This document shows, in pieces, positions 48,417 through 58,316 of a DNA stretch of 64,000 nt; position 1 is the stretch's first letter, and every line of letters starts with the position of its first letter. The notes beneath the pieces are model-generated. The model ran no database searches and was not told the DNA's origin. It was given only the letters and a program-made list of their open reading frames with translations. Source of the DNA: Pseudomonas sp. PB106 (GTDB taxonomy: Bacteria; Pseudomonadota; Gammaproteobacteria; Pseudomonadales; Pseudomonadaceae); NCBI RefSeq assembly GCF_009764645.1, contig NZ_RWIM01000131.1:1-64000 (forward strand). The letters run 5' to 3'. A program made the translations under genes and the position numbers.

Positions 48417-50897
48417 CTAGAAGCGGAAAGTGAGGTCGACGAGCAGACGCAGATCGGTCTCCCGATCACCGTCGTAAGGCCGGTTGATCACACTGAACAG
48501 GCCGCCCACCTCAAGCACGTCATTCCAGGCGTAGCGCTGGCCATAACCGAGCAGGCCCATGCCGCCGGTGCCGTGATCGCGCTGACTGTACGTGCCCGCA
48601 CCGGCCTGGAATTGCTGGCTCCAGGAGGTTTCGTAGCGGTGGTAGAGCACGTGATTGACGTTGACCAGCGGCATCACGCTGAGATCGGATTTTGGATTGA
48701 AGTACGGCACGTCATCGGATTTGGAGTTATGGCTGGTGCCGACTTCCAGACCCGCATCGACCTGCACGTTCGGCGCGCTGTAAATACCCTCGCGACCGGT
48801 GAGCAAAGCTTCGACGCGGTTGTTGCCGTCGCTGAAGTGCGATGGGCTGACCGACAGGCGCCACTCGCGGCTTTCGTTGGCGCGCCAGCGGATGAAACCG
48901 CTGCCGCCGTTGGCCTTGATGTCGCTGTTGAGTGCGCGCAGCGGGGTTTGCGCCGAGAGGTATTCGAGGCTGCCGCCGTACTGCCAGTGGTCATTGATGT
49001 CGCGTGCGATCGCCAGGCGCGCGCCCTGTTTGTCGCCGAAGCCGTAATCGTGATTGGAGACTTCGGCTTCGAGAGTCATGTCGCGGGTGCGCCGCTCCAG
49101 ACCAACTCGTTGGAAGCGGTGGTGACCAGTGCCTTCGGTGAAGTCGCCTGTGGCATAACCGGCCCCGGCAAACACCCGCCAGTCTTCGTCGATCGGCGGA
49201 CTGTAAAGGGTGGTCTGGATACCGAAATCGCGGCTGCCGCTGACGGCGCCTGCATCGCTGTCGCCGCCACCGTTGGCCTTGCCACCGTAGGCTTCGACGC
49301 GCAGTTCGGACATGTCATGGACTTCACGCTCGCGGGCCAGACGCTGCACTTGGCGGTTGTCCGGATAACGCGCGACGACGTCGTCGGTCAGCGCATCCAT
49401 TTGCCGCCATTCCTGCAGTTCCATGGCCGTATGCGCCTGACCAATTTCCAGGCCCATGTCGCGCGGCACCATGCTCTCGGTTTCCTTGAGCTGCATTTCT
49501 GCGCGACGCGGCCAGTTGCGGGCCAAGTACAAATCGGCCTGCGCCAGACGCAAACCGATGTTGCCCGGCGCCTGATCGACCAGGGCCTGCAAACGCTCTT
49601 CACCGTGGGGCAGATCGGAACCGTAGGTGCCGGCCTGCGCCGCCAGTTGCTGGGCGTCCATCCATTCATCGTTCGGGTTGCCGACGGGCAAGCCCTTGAG
49701 TTCGATGCGCGGGCGTTGCGACTTGGCGGCGTCCTCGGCGACTTTGCGCGCCTCGTCGGCACGGTCGCTTTCCAGCAACGCGTAATACAGCGCCGTGCTG
49801 TCTTCGAGGCGATTGCCGACATCGGCGTCCGGGGCGGAAAGTACCTGACGATAAAGATCGGTGGCGATTTCCGGCTCGCGTTGATCCAGATATGAGGCGG
49901 CGACCCAACGCATCGCGTAGGTCGGAATCTTCACGCCTTCGGCTTGCAGCTTTTGGTATTCAGCAATGACGTCGGCAGTTCGCGCGCGGGCCTTGAGCGC
50001 ACCCATGCGGTCGATGCGCCAGCGGGTCACGTCTTCCTTGGCGCTGGCGTCCGGCGTCCAGGTGGCGAGGAGTTTGTCGTAATCGGCCAGCGCACGATCG
50101 GCGATGACGTAGCGTTCTTTTTCGCTGCGACTGGCCATTTCGGCGAGGCGCACACGCTCGGCGGCCAGATCACCTTCGAGGCGACGTAGCGTGACGGGAT
50201 CAATCAGACCCGGACGTTGGTTAGCCAAGCGCAACGCGGGTTCTGGCAGACGGGCCTTTTGCAGCGCGACCACGTATTCACGGGCGACTTCCGGTTTGTT
50301 ACCGGCGCGTATAAAAGCCTGATCGTATTCGAACAGCGCATCGTACTGTTTGCCGGCGCGAGTGAGCGCGTAGCCGAGCGCAAGACGGCGCGAAGGGTCA
50401 TCGGGTTTGGCTGCGACCAGAGACTTGGCGCGGGTCACCGCCTCGTCAGGTTTACCGGCGTCAGCCTGAGTCAGGGCCAAGCCCAGTTGCAGGTCAGCGT
50501 TGTCCGGATCCAGCGCCAGGGCCTTGTTGTAGACCTGGCTCGCCTGATCCCAGCGCTTGAGATTGCGGTAGGCGCGGGCGGTGGCGGTCAGTGCCTGCAC
50601 CGGCAGCACGCGATCACGGCCCTGAATTTCATAAACCTGCACCACTTCGGCGTCGAGCCCGGCCCAACTGGCGATTTGCAGGTGATCGCTGATCTGCCCG
50701 GTGGTCGATTGACCCGGCGGCACTTGGCGCAAAACCGTCAGCGCCGGCGTGGTTTGTCCGGCACGGGCATCACGCACCATCTGATCGTAGGGGGTGTCGG
50801 CAAACGCCAGTGCCGGCCAAAGCAATTGGCTGCACAGCGCAACGCGGAACAACGGGCGTAAACCACGATGCAATACAGGAACATCAATACGCGGCAT
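48417..50897 (-). CDS. pgaA: PNAG export porin PgaA
   Basis: PgaA is the outer-membrane exporter of PNAG. The 826-residue protein has a signal peptide (LLWPALAFADT), a long periplasmic TPR region (about 40-520, with RNLKRWDQASQVYNKAL) and a C-terminal beta-barrel (about 530-826) ending in Phe (LRLLVDLTFRF). It is the first gene of pgaABCD. An upstream near-palindrome at 51028-51044 may be a control site. Confidence 0.93.
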   Translation of the reverse strand: MPRIDVPVLHRGLRPLFRVALCSQLLWPALAFADTPYDQMVRDARAGQTTPALTVLRQVPPGQSTTGQISDHLQIASWAGLDAEVVQVYEIQGRDRVLPVQALTATARAYRNLKRWDQASQVYNKALALDPDNADLQLGLALTQADAGKPDEAVTRAKSLVAAKPDDPSRRLALGYALTRAGKQYDALFEYDQAFIRAGNKPEVAREYVVALQKARLPEPALRLANQRPGLIDPVTLRRLEGDLAAERVRLAEMASRSEKERYVIADRALADYDKLLATWTPDASAKEDVTRWRIDRMGALKARARTADVIAEYQKLQAEGVKIPTYAMRWVAASYLDQREPEIATDLYRQVLSAPDADVGNRLEDSTALYYALLESDRADEARKVAEDAAKSQRPRIELKGLPVGNPNDEWMDAQQLAAQAGTYGSDLPHGEERLQALVDQAPGNIGLRLAQADLYLARNWPRRAEMQLKETESMVPRDMGLEIGQAHTAMELQEWRQMDALTDDVVARYPDNRQVQRLAREREVHDMSELRVEAYGGKANGGGDSDAGAVSGSRDFGIQTTLYSPPIDEDWRVFAGAGYATGDFTEGTGHHRFQRVGLERRTRDMTLEAEVSNHDYGFGDKQGARLAIARDINDHWQYGGSLEYLSAQTPLRALNSDIKANGGSGFIRWRANESREWRLSVSPSHFSDGNNRVEALLTGREGIYSAPNVQVDAGLEVGTSHNSKSDDVPYFNPKSDLSVMPLVNVNHVLYHRYETSWSQQFQAGAGTYSQRDHGTGGMGLLGYGQRYAWNDVLEVGGLFSVINRPYDGDRETDLRLLVDLTFRF

Positions 50898-51027
50898 TCG
50901 TCAGCATCCTTACATGGCCAGCCGGGTCGCAATGCCCTCCTTGCCCATTCGTAACGGTGGCCGAAAATGACAGCACTCGGCCAAGCTTAGTCAGGCAGTC
51001 TTGCACGCAAGCGTAGACCAAAATTCA

Positions 51028-51044
51028 GAACACAATATTTGTTC
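51028..51044. promoter_or_regulatory. Near-palindrome upstream of pgaA
   Basis: GAACACAATATTTGTTC has outer arms GAACA and TGTTC around AATATT, and ATTCAGAA/GTTCAGAA direct repeats flank it. It lies about 130 bases upstream of the pgaA start. I see no gene between 50898 and 51154. Confidence 0.4.
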
Positions 51045-51096
51045 AGAATCGAAGCGGCGATTCGGCCAAGACGCCGACAACCCGAACGCCAGACAG

Positions 51097-51138
51097 CAAA
51101 ACGCCCGGCGTCTGGAGGATCCAGAGGCCGGGCGTTGC
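51097..51138 (-). terminator. Terminator-like hairpin after DUF945 gene
   Basis: ACGCCCGGC and GCCGGGCGT form a strong stem, with a second inner stem CTGG/CCAG. On the minus strand it is followed by TTTTGCTG. It lies 17 bases beyond the stop codon of the DUF945 gene. Confidence 0.75.
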
Positions 51139-51154
51139 TATTTAGAACGCAGAA

Positions 51155-52660
51155 TTACTGCACTTGCGTGACGCCGGCGAACTTGCTCATCAGGAAGCCG
51201 ACGAATTGCTCGACGGTCATCTTCTGGCCGTTGAATTCGACCTGATTGGCGGCGTAATGCAACTTGGTCACGACGTTGGTGCCGTCGACGACGGCCAACT
51301 GCGAACCCACCGCCATGCCGGCGAACATGTCGGCGGCTTCCTTGGACTGATCGACGATGGCTTTGGCGTCAGTCTGGCCGTCCAGCTGCGCCTGCACGCT
51401 GAGCAGATCGACCAGCATCGGTTTGGACACCTGGATATTCAGGTCAAGCAGCGCAATCAGCTGTTTGCCCAGTTGATCCGGCGGCAGATCCATCGACTGC
51501 GGCTTGGTCAGGTCGATCACCAGGTTGGCCTTGCTCTCGCCGTTGGCGGTGTTGAACGAGAGGTTTTCCAGGGCAAACTGCGGGCCGGCGGCCAGCAGTT
51601 TCTGCAGGTCGGCTTTAACCTGAGCATTTTCAGCTTCGGTGAGGTTCAGCTCCGGCGCCGGCAAGCCTTGAGCAGCGGCTTCGGCAGCGGCTTTTTCATA
51701 CGGCTGTAGTTTGGTCTGGTAGATCTGCATCAGCGACATCGTCGATGGGATGTCGAGGTTCTTCAGGCTCATGGCCATGTTGGCCGAGCCGATTTTCTTG
51801 TCGTTGAGCGACACCTCGCCAATCTTGTAATCGGCGCGACCGGAGGCACTGCTGCCGTTTTCTTCGGTGAGGTTCTTCATTTCAAACTTCTTCACACCCA
51901 GCACCGACTGCTTGGGCCCGAAGGTGGTTTTGCTGTCGGTCAGCTCCAGGGTGTTTTCGCCGGTGTAGTAGCCGAAGCTGCTCTTGGCGAGGTTGCTGGC
52001 CAGGGTCAGACCGTTGAGTTCGACCTGCACCGGCGCCTGATCTTCAGCCACGGTGACCAGTTTCAGGTTGTCCATGTAGCCGTTGGCTTTGACCTTTTGC
52101 GCCTGGGCGCTGGCGGAGATGTCCATGGTCAGGCCGGAAAACTTCAGGCTCGATTGCTCGTCCAGCGCGGTTTCAAACGGCAGCAGTTCGAGGGTGCTGG
52201 TGGTGGATTCGTCGTAGCCGATGCTGGTCACACCCTTGAGCGGCGCCGCGCCCTTAGTGGCGGCGAACCATTTTTCAGTGGCAGGGCTCTTTTCCAGTTC
52301 GTAATTGCTGGTGGCCATGACTGGCAGCCACTTCAGCGAAACCAGACGCGAGAACGGCAGCGGGCCATGCTCGATGTGGTCGACGAAGAGCAATTCGACC
52401 GGCTTGTCGCCAAACATCTCGCCTTCGCCCTTGAGGCGGTAGTGCGCGGTGCTGGTGAAGGTGTGGCGATCGAGCGACACCAGTTCCAGAGACGCGGTGC
52501 CGTTGGAACCGGCCATGGCGGTTTGCAGCTCTTTGTTGGCGTTGCTGACGGCGTTGTTCAACACGCCTTCGATCTTGGTCCCGGTGTACCAGGCCCCGCC
52601 TGCGCTGATCGCGCCAATGGCAACAACAATTCCGAGGAGCACGCCTGCTGATTTATTCAT
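51155..52660 (-). CDS. DUF945 (YdgA-like) protein
   Basis: The 501-residue protein begins with a hydrophobic segment (GVLLGIVVAIGAISAGGAW), probably a membrane anchor or uncleaved signal, and is otherwise a long beta-rich domain of the DUF945/YdgA family, with repeated motifs such as FSGLTMDISASAQ and KKFEMKNLTEENGS. The family is common in Gammaproteobacteria and its function is unknown. It is followed by a strong hairpin and is apparently monocistronic. Confidence 0.82.
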   Translation of the reverse strand: MNKSAGVLLGIVVAIGAISAGGAWYTGTKIEGVLNNAVSNANKELQTAMAGSNGTASLELVSLDRHTFTSTAHYRLKGEGEMFGDKPVELLFVDHIEHGPLPFSRLVSLKWLPVMATSNYELEKSPATEKWFAATKGAAPLKGVTSIGYDESTTSTLELLPFETALDEQSSLKFSGLTMDISASAQAQKVKANGYMDNLKLVTVAEDQAPVQVELNGLTLASNLAKSSFGYYTGENTLELTDSKTTFGPKQSVLGVKKFEMKNLTEENGSSASGRADYKIGEVSLNDKKIGSANMAMSLKNLDIPSTMSLMQIYQTKLQPYEKAAAEAAAQGLPAPELNLTEAENAQVKADLQKLLAAGPQFALENLSFNTANGESKANLVIDLTKPQSMDLPPDQLGKQLIALLDLNIQVSKPMLVDLLSVQAQLDGQTDAKAIVDQSKEAADMFAGMAVGSQLAVVDGTNVVTKLHYAANQVEFNGQKMTVEQFVGFLMSKFAGVTQVQ

Positions 52661-52979
52661 GAATGACCTGATCGATTTCCGTGGCTGTGAGTGTGGTCGT
52701 CTTCCCTGAACCCGTGACCGGGTCGCGGCTCGACTCCGCTGAAATTAGCGATGGAGATTAGCACCGGGTGTGCAAGACGGCCCAATGTTTAAAGGTTAAA
52801 GAGTGTCTATGGGGAGAGTGGACAACCGACAGGCAGTGAGAGTTTCGCAGTTAGCAAAACCGCCATCGCTGGCAAGCCAGCTCCCACAGGGATCTTCAGC
52901 GAACACAAAATTTGTGCACACCACGTCAACCTGTGGGAGCTGGCTTGCCAGCGATGAGGCCAGATGATTCAGCCGAGAA
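52661..52979. other. Intergenic gap with REP pair
   Basis: The gap holds the upstream region of the DUF945 gene, a small hairpin ACCCGTGACCGGGT near 52718, and a REP pair at 52865-52955. No gene is supported. Confidence 0.5.
52865..52955. repeat. Paired REP element (REPIN type A)
   Basis: Inverted arms with GCTGGCAAGCCAGCTCCCAC around a non-conserved loop. Confidence 0.85.
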
Positions 52980-53615
52980 TCAGGAATACTGAACCTCGAT
53001 CTCATCCAGTTGATGATCAAAACTCTTCAACCGCGCAGTCCACGTATAAACCAGCACTTCAAAATCCCGATCGATCACCGCCCCGCCCGGCCCGTCGGCG
53101 CGTGGATCGCAGAAATCCAGTTGATAACGCTCGCGGGCCATGGCCGTGGCAACATCGGACAACTCGCGGGCGTTGTTCAACCAGTGCCAGCCCTCGTTAT
53201 CGATCTGCTTGTCGAGTTCCAGGCACTGCTTTTTCAGCGCTTCGAGGCTTTTTTCCAGCGGCGTGCCGGTGAGTTCGCCCATGACCTCAGCGAACGTGCG
53301 CCCCGGTTGCCAGTAGCTGCCCCAGAAATACCGGTCGAACACGGTTTCGACCCGGCGCAAGGCGACTTTGGTGTCCCAGATCAGCACCAGGGTCTTGCCC
53401 TGTTCGAGCTGGCGTTTCTTGACCCGCTGCACCTGAACCGATGCCCACGCCACCACCACAATTGCCATGACTGCGATCAGCGCGACGGCGCTGTCGAGAA
53501 AGACCATGGCCTTGTCGATCTGATGGGCCAGCATGATGCCGTAGAAATAGGTGGCCGATAGCAGCACCAGCGCTACCAAGGCGCACCAGAAGCCGAGAGC
53601 GTAAGGGTTTTTCAT
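52980..53615 (-). CDS. Hypothetical membrane protein
   Basis: I do not recognise the family. The 211-residue protein has two hydrophobic spans (about 8-28 and 39-60), then a soluble cytoplasmic domain rich in Arg, Glu and Gln with a likely helical section (EKSLEALKKQCLELDKQID). The start is MKNPYALGF. It lies alone between the DUF945 gene and an efflux operon; no functional link is clear. Confidence 0.7.
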   Translation of the reverse strand: MKNPYALGFWCALVALVLLSATYFYGIMLAHQIDKAMVFLDSAVALIAVMAIVVVAWASVQVQRVKKRQLEQGKTLVLIWDTKVALRRVETVFDRYFWGSYWQPGRTFAEVMGELTGTPLEKSLEALKKQCLELDKQIDNEGWHWLNNARELSDVATAMARERYQLDFCDPRADGPGGAVIDRDFEVLVYTWTARLKSFDHQLDEIEVQYS

Positions 53616-53708
53616 TATTGGTTTCCCCTAGACCAGCGCTAGCAATGTGCGCTGGAAGGGTGCTTTGCACGGGGCGCCCTTCCAACACTTCAAAGCATAG
53701 CTACGGCC

Positions 53709-55151
53709 TCAGGGTTTGCCCGGGCTTGGAGCGTGCGTTCGTCCGCTTTCCCAACCGCCGCCGAGGGCGAGGAACAAATCGATCTGGCTCATCGCAACCT
53801 GGGTGTTGGCGGCGGCCAGTTGCGCGGTGACATCGGTGTAGGTGCGGGTCGCTTGCAGGTCGGCAAGAAACGACTCGCGACCGGCCTGGAAGAAGCGGTG
53901 CGTCTGGTCGGCGGCGAGTTTCGCCGACTGCTCGGCATCGGCCAGTGCATCGCGGCGTTGCAGCAGCGCGCTGTACTGCGCGAGGCCGGTCTGGGTTTCG
54001 CGAATGGCGTTGAGCACCACGCCGTCGAAGTGCGCCAGCGCGCCTTGGGTGGTCGCTTCGGCTTCACGGATGCGCGCACGGGCGCCGTTGGTCGGCACTT
54101 TCCAGCTCAGCGACGGGCCGAAACCCCAGCGATTGGTCGACGGATCACCGAGGTCGTCGATGATGCCGACGGTGCCGATGGTCGCGCCGATGCTGATGTC
54201 CGGGTACAGCTCGCCGGTCGCGACGCCGATCCCGGCGGTCGCGGCGGCCAGACGTCGTTCAGCCTGACGAATGTCCGGGCGACGCTTGAGCAGAGCGGCA
54301 CCGTCACCGACCGGGACCAACTGAGCGATTTTCGGCAATTCGGCGCAAGTCGCGGTGCCCGCCGGCAATTGATCGACCGGTTTCGCCAGGAGCATCGACA
54401 GACGGAACAACCCGGCCTGACGCGCCGCTTCATAGCGCGGCATGTCGGCGCGCAGGGATTTGAATTGGGTTTGCGAACGGGTGACCTGGGTTTCATCGCC
54501 ACGGCCAGCGTCGCGCAGACGCTGGATCAGCGTGGTGCCTTGGGACTGCAGGTCGAGGGAATGCTGGGCGATTTCGCGCTCTTCGTTGGCCGCGCAGACT
54601 TGGGTGTAGGCGCGCACCACGTCCGCTACCAAAGTGATCCGCGCGGTATCCGCTGCGGCTTGCGTCGCGTCGGCATTGGCCTTCGCGCCCTCGATGCCAC
54701 GTTGCAACGTGCCCCACAGGTCGAACTGGTAAGAAGCGCTGATGCCGATATCGCCGATATTCGCCACCGGGACTTTTTCCGGCAGCAGGAATGCCTGACC
54801 GGATTCCTGCAAACGCTGGGCGCCCATTTTCACGCCGCCGCTCCAGCCACCGGCGGCTTCGGCCTCATCGACCTGTGCACGGGCGCGTTGCAAGTTGGCA
54901 GCGGCGACGCGCAGATCGGTGTTGGAAGCCATGGCTTGCTGGACTAGCTGATCCAGACGCGGGTCTTTATACAGCCGCCACCAATCCGCCGGCACCGGGG
55001 CGGAAACGACCGGTTTGCCGGCCACGGCCAGTTCGCCCTGAAAATCCTTGCGTTGCACTGCCGCGTCTTCCGGCACGTGATAGTCCGGGCCGACCATCTG
55101 ACACGCCGACAACATCACGCCCAACCCGGCGATCATCAGGGCCCTGCTCAT
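53709..55151 (-). CDS. Outer-membrane efflux protein (NodT family)
   Basis: The 480-residue outer-membrane channel has a lipoprotein-type start (GLGVMLSACQMVGPDYH, lipobox LSAC) and the two-repeat TolC-like architecture, with motifs KDPRLDQLVQQAMASNTDLR and LLKRRPDIRQAERRLAAATAGI. It overlaps the upstream adaptor gene by four bases. It probably serves the aae-type aromatic-acid pump encoded in the same operon, giving a complete three-part exporter. Confidence 0.88.
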   Translation of the reverse strand: MSRALMIAGLGVMLSACQMVGPDYHVPEDAAVQRKDFQGELAVAGKPVVSAPVPADWWRLYKDPRLDQLVQQAMASNTDLRVAAANLQRARAQVDEAEAAGGWSGGVKMGAQRLQESGQAFLLPEKVPVANIGDIGISASYQFDLWGTLQRGIEGAKANADATQAAADTARITLVADVVRAYTQVCAANEEREIAQHSLDLQSQGTTLIQRLRDAGRGDETQVTRSQTQFKSLRADMPRYEAARQAGLFRLSMLLAKPVDQLPAGTATCAELPKIAQLVPVGDGAALLKRRPDIRQAERRLAAATAGIGVATGELYPDISIGATIGTVGIIDDLGDPSTNRWGFGPSLSWKVPTNGARARIREAEATTQGALAHFDGVVLNAIRETQTGLAQYSALLQRRDALADAEQSAKLAADQTHRFFQAGRESFLADLQATRTYTDVTAQLAAANTQVAMSQIDLFLALGGGWESGRTHAPSPGKP

Positions 55152-56050
55152 TGCGCGGGCTCCTGCTTTTTATCGTCGACCTTTGAGTCTTCAATGATCG
55201 ACACCGTGGCGGTACGCCCGGCGATCATGCGGAAATCTTCCGGCACATCGTCAAAGGCAATCCGCACCGGAATCCGCTGCGCCAGCCGCACCCAGCTGAA
55301 CGCCGGGTTAACGTTGGGCAGCAGGTTGCTGCCGCTGGTGCGGTCGCGGTCTTCGATACCGGCGACGATGCTTTCGACATGCCCGCGCAATTTCGCACGG
55401 TCGCCGATCACGCGGATGTCCACCGACTGACCGACATGAATGCCGTCGAGTTTGGTCTCTTCGAAATAGCCGTCGATGTGGAAGGAATTGCTGTCGACCA
55501 CCGACAACACCGGACGCCCGGCGGTGACGAACTCCTGCGGACGCGGCGCGCGATCGTTGACGTAGCCGTCCACCGGGCTGCGGATCACCGAGCGGTCGAG
55601 GTTGAGCTGGGCGCTGTCCACGGTGACCATGGCTTCGGCCAGTGCCGATTGCGCACGGGCGACCTTCGATTGGCTTTCTTCCAGCTGCTCGGCCGGCACC
55701 AGGTTGCCGAGGCCACGGTTACGCTTGGCTTCGCGCTGGGCCTGGGCGAGGGTTTCTTCGCGGTCGGCGACAGCCGCCTTGGCCTGACGCAGTGCCAGTT
55801 TGAAGCGGTCCTGGTCGATGCTGAACAGCACTTGGCCGCGTTTGATCAGCTGGTTGTCCTTCACTTCAACCTGCTGGATCAACCCGGAGACGTCCGGGGC
55901 GATCTGGATGATGTCGGCGCGAATGTGGCCGTCACGGGTCCACGGCGCGAACATGTAATACATCACCATGCGCCAGACGAGGACAACGGCAAAAGTCACG
56001 ATCAGCAGGGTCAGTACCACGCGACCGATGGTCAAAAACGGTTTTTTCAT
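55148..56050 (-). CDS. Efflux adaptor protein (AaeA/HlyD-like)
   Basis: The 300-residue adaptor spans the inner membrane once (about 11-31), followed by lipoyl/beta-barrel halves (DGHIRADIIQIAPDVSGLIQ and SPVDGYVNDRAPRPQEFV) around a coiled-coil region (about 90-150). It is like AaeA, which exports p-hydroxybenzoic acid, and is coupled by ATGA overlaps to a DUF1656 protein upstream and an outer-membrane protein downstream. The actual substrate is inferred. Confidence 0.88.
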   Translation of the reverse strand: MKKPFLTIGRVVLTLLIVTFAVVLVWRMVMYYMFAPWTRDGHIRADIIQIAPDVSGLIQQVEVKDNQLIKRGQVLFSIDQDRFKLALRQAKAAVADREETLAQAQREAKRNRGLGNLVPAEQLEESQSKVARAQSALAEAMVTVDSAQLNLDRSVIRSPVDGYVNDRAPRPQEFVTAGRPVLSVVDSNSFHIDGYFEETKLDGIHVGQSVDIRVIGDRAKLRGHVESIVAGIEDRDRTSGSNLLPNVNPAFSWVRLAQRIPVRIAFDDVPEDFRMIAGRTATVSIIEDSKVDDKKQEPAQ

Positions 56051-56256
56051 GTCATCAGGTATCGACTGAGTGAGTCCACGCCGTACAGAAGCACGGCGTA
56101 GAGGGCCACGTTGAACAATGCCCGGTGCCAGACCAGACGGTAAAAGTGCACGCGCGTAAGCACGGCATGCACCAACAAAAACAGCACATAAGTAATGCCC
56201 ATCAACACCAGCAGGGTCGGCAGGAAAATGCCGCTGATGTCCAGATCACCGATCAT
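56047..56256 (-). CDS. DUF1656 (AaeX-like) small membrane protein
   Basis: The 69-residue protein has two spans and the conserved start GDLDISGIFLPTLLVLMG, which is typical of DUF1656/AaeX found in aae-type efflux loci. Its role is unknown. It overlaps the genes on both sides by four bases. Confidence 0.9.
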   Translation of the reverse strand: MIGDLDISGIFLPTLLVLMGITYVLFLLVHAVLTRVHFYRLVWHRALFNVALYAVLLYGVDSLSRYLMT

Positions 56257-58316
56257 AGGGGCGCTCCATCGGGCAGCGGTTCTTCGGGCTCGGCGCTGGA
56301 GACGAATTCGACGCCGGGCAGCAACGCCAGACGCAAACCGCTCAAGGCGTGCAACAGGTTTAGACGGGTTTCATCGTCGCCGTGGCCATTGAGTGCGCGA
56401 CGGGTGCGATCCAGGGTCATCAGCAAAGGAGCAGGCGCCGGCAAGCGTTCGCCAGCCTTGAGGCAGGCGCGAAAATACTCGCCGACTTCACTGACCACTT
56501 GCTGCAACAAAACGTTCGGCGCGCCGGTCACCCGTGGGGTGTAGGCGAGCAAATCGAGCAAGTTCAGGCCCACGCGCACTTCGCGCATGGCGATGCCGGT
56601 GTCCTGGCCGGTAAGAGCCAGACGCGGCAAGTGCTGCATCAACCGATCAAGCAACTGCACGCCCAATTTCCGGTGCTCGGCGAGGTTGGCCGGCTCGGTC
56701 ATGTGGACGATGTCTTTCCAGCTGAAACGGGTCAGGCGCTTGGCCGCCAGTTCAGCACCGAACGGGCGCGCCACCAGCGTCCAGATAAACGCGAACAACA
56801 GACCGATCGGCCCCGCGAGGTTGGAGTTCACGAAGGCGAAAAAGTCCGCGTCGTAAGCGCCTTGAATGCTGATGAACGACGAGGTGTTGACCAGCGTCAG
56901 CAGCATGCCGAGGTAGAAACGCGGCTGCACGGTCAGGGTGCCGACACAGATAAACGGGATGGAAAACGCCAGCACCAGCATCGGAAAGTCATGCAGGTTG
57001 GGCAGGATCAAAAACAGATACAGGCTGGCGAACAGCACAGACATGCCGGTCCAGAAAAAGAATCGGTAAATCTGCGGCGCCGGGTCATCCATCGAGGCGA
57101 AGAAGCTGCACGCCACCGCCGCCAGAATCACCGCGCTGCCGCCGTCCGGCCAGCCAAGCAGAATCCACAGCACCGACGCGGTGATGATCGCCAGAATCGT
57201 CGAGGCCACCGAATACAGCATCAACCCACGATCAATGAACGGTGTCAGCCGACCAAGACGCCAGTGGCGATACACCGCGCGCCAGTTGTCCTGGCGTTCA
57301 CAGAGAATGGCGTCTTGCAGGCTGCGGCAGTCCTGCCACAGATCGATGAACTCGCCGAGGCGATAGATCGAGTTGGAGAACAGCAATTGCCGGCGATCTT
57401 CCAGCGCTTCGGCGCTCGGTTGCAGGGCTTCGAGCTGATCTTTCAGCGCTTGCCAACGGTCGAGATCGGCGTCTTCATGACCTAGCCATTCGCGGGTCGC
57501 GACGAGCAGCGGTTCGAACTTTTCTACAAGCTCCGGCGTGCGCCGTTCGAGGGCGTAGAGCGAGTCTTCAAGCGCATCGATCACCGGCAATAGATGAATC
57601 ATCCGTCCGCGCAGTTCTTTGGTGTTGCGCACGGTTTGCGGTCGCGCGCCTTCGTGGGGCAACTGACCGATCATCAATTCGAGGCTGTTGAAGTTGGCGA
57701 CCATGGCCATGCGCAGCGCGGTGACTTCTTCGGGCTGCACGTCGCGGCTGAGGAATTTCAGGCTGTAGGTGGTGGTGTCGGCGAACCACTTGCTCACGGC
57801 GTCGTTGAACACCGGCGCCAGACGCCGTGGCCAGAACATCGCGCCGACCACCGCAGCGACGGCGATGCCGAGGAAAATCTCTTCCGTGCGCGCTTCCGCG
57901 ACGTCCCACACCGCCAGCGGGTTATCCACCACCGGCAAGGCAATCAGCGGCAAGGTGTAACCGGCGAGCATCAGCGCGTAGCTGTTGGCGGTGCGCAAAT
58001 GCAGGGACATGAACAGCAGAATCCCCGTCCACAACGCGATCACCACCACCAGCACATACGGGCTCTGGACGAACATCGGCACGAAAAAAACCGCCGCCGC
58101 TGCACCGAGAAAAGTACCGATGGCACGGTACAACGCCTTGGAACTGGTCGGGCCGAGAAACGGGCTGGAGACGATATACACCGTGGCCATCGCCCAATAC
58201 GGACGCGGCATTTGCATGAGCAAGGCGATGTACAGCGCGATCATCGACGCTGCAAAGGTGCGGATCCCGTAGAACCAGTCACGGGCGGGCGGAATGCCGG
58301 AGAAAAAACCGTTCAA
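56253..58316 (-). CDS. FUSC-family aromatic-acid transporter (AaeB-like)
   Basis: The 687-residue inner-membrane protein has two blocks of spans (about 15-175 and 360-530) with a cytoplasmic helical region between them, the layout of FUSC/AaeB proteins. ARDWFYGIRTFAASMIALYI at the start and GWPDGGSAVILAAVACSFFA in the second block are family motifs. With the adaptor and DUF1656 protein it should form an exporter of aromatic carboxylic acids. A MarR gene upstream overlaps it by four bases and probably senses the substrate. Confidence 0.88.
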   Translation of the reverse strand: MNGFFSGIPPARDWFYGIRTFAASMIALYIALLMQMPRPYWAMATVYIVSSPFLGPTSSKALYRAIGTFLGAAAAVFFVPMFVQSPYVLVVVIALWTGILLFMSLHLRTANSYALMLAGYTLPLIALPVVDNPLAVWDVAEARTEEIFLGIAVAAVVGAMFWPRRLAPVFNDAVSKWFADTTTYSLKFLSRDVQPEEVTALRMAMVANFNSLELMIGQLPHEGARPQTVRNTKELRGRMIHLLPVIDALEDSLYALERRTPELVEKFEPLLVATREWLGHEDADLDRWQALKDQLEALQPSAEALEDRRQLLFSNSIYRLGEFIDLWQDCRSLQDAILCERQDNWRAVYRHWRLGRLTPFIDRGLMLYSVASTILAIITASVLWILLGWPDGGSAVILAAVACSFFASMDDPAPQIYRFFFWTGMSVLFASLYLFLILPNLHDFPMLVLAFSIPFICVGTLTVQPRFYLGMLLTLVNTSSFISIQGAYDADFFAFVNSNLAGPIGLLFAFIWTLVARPFGAELAAKRLTRFSWKDIVHMTEPANLAEHRKLGVQLLDRLMQHLPRLALTGQDTGIAMREVRVGLNLLDLLAYTPRVTGAPNVLLQQVVSEVGEYFRACLKAGERLPAPAPLLMTLDRTRRALNGHGDDETRLNLLHALSGLRLALLPGVEFVSSAEPEEPLPDGAPL

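Noticed and set aside
47847..49895. 682-codon open frame opposite pgaA and pgaB
   Set aside because: It spans two clear genes on the other strand and has no recognisable domain.
53733..54947. 404-codon open frame opposite the outer-membrane efflux gene
   Set aside because: It is a shadow of a clear NodT-family gene.
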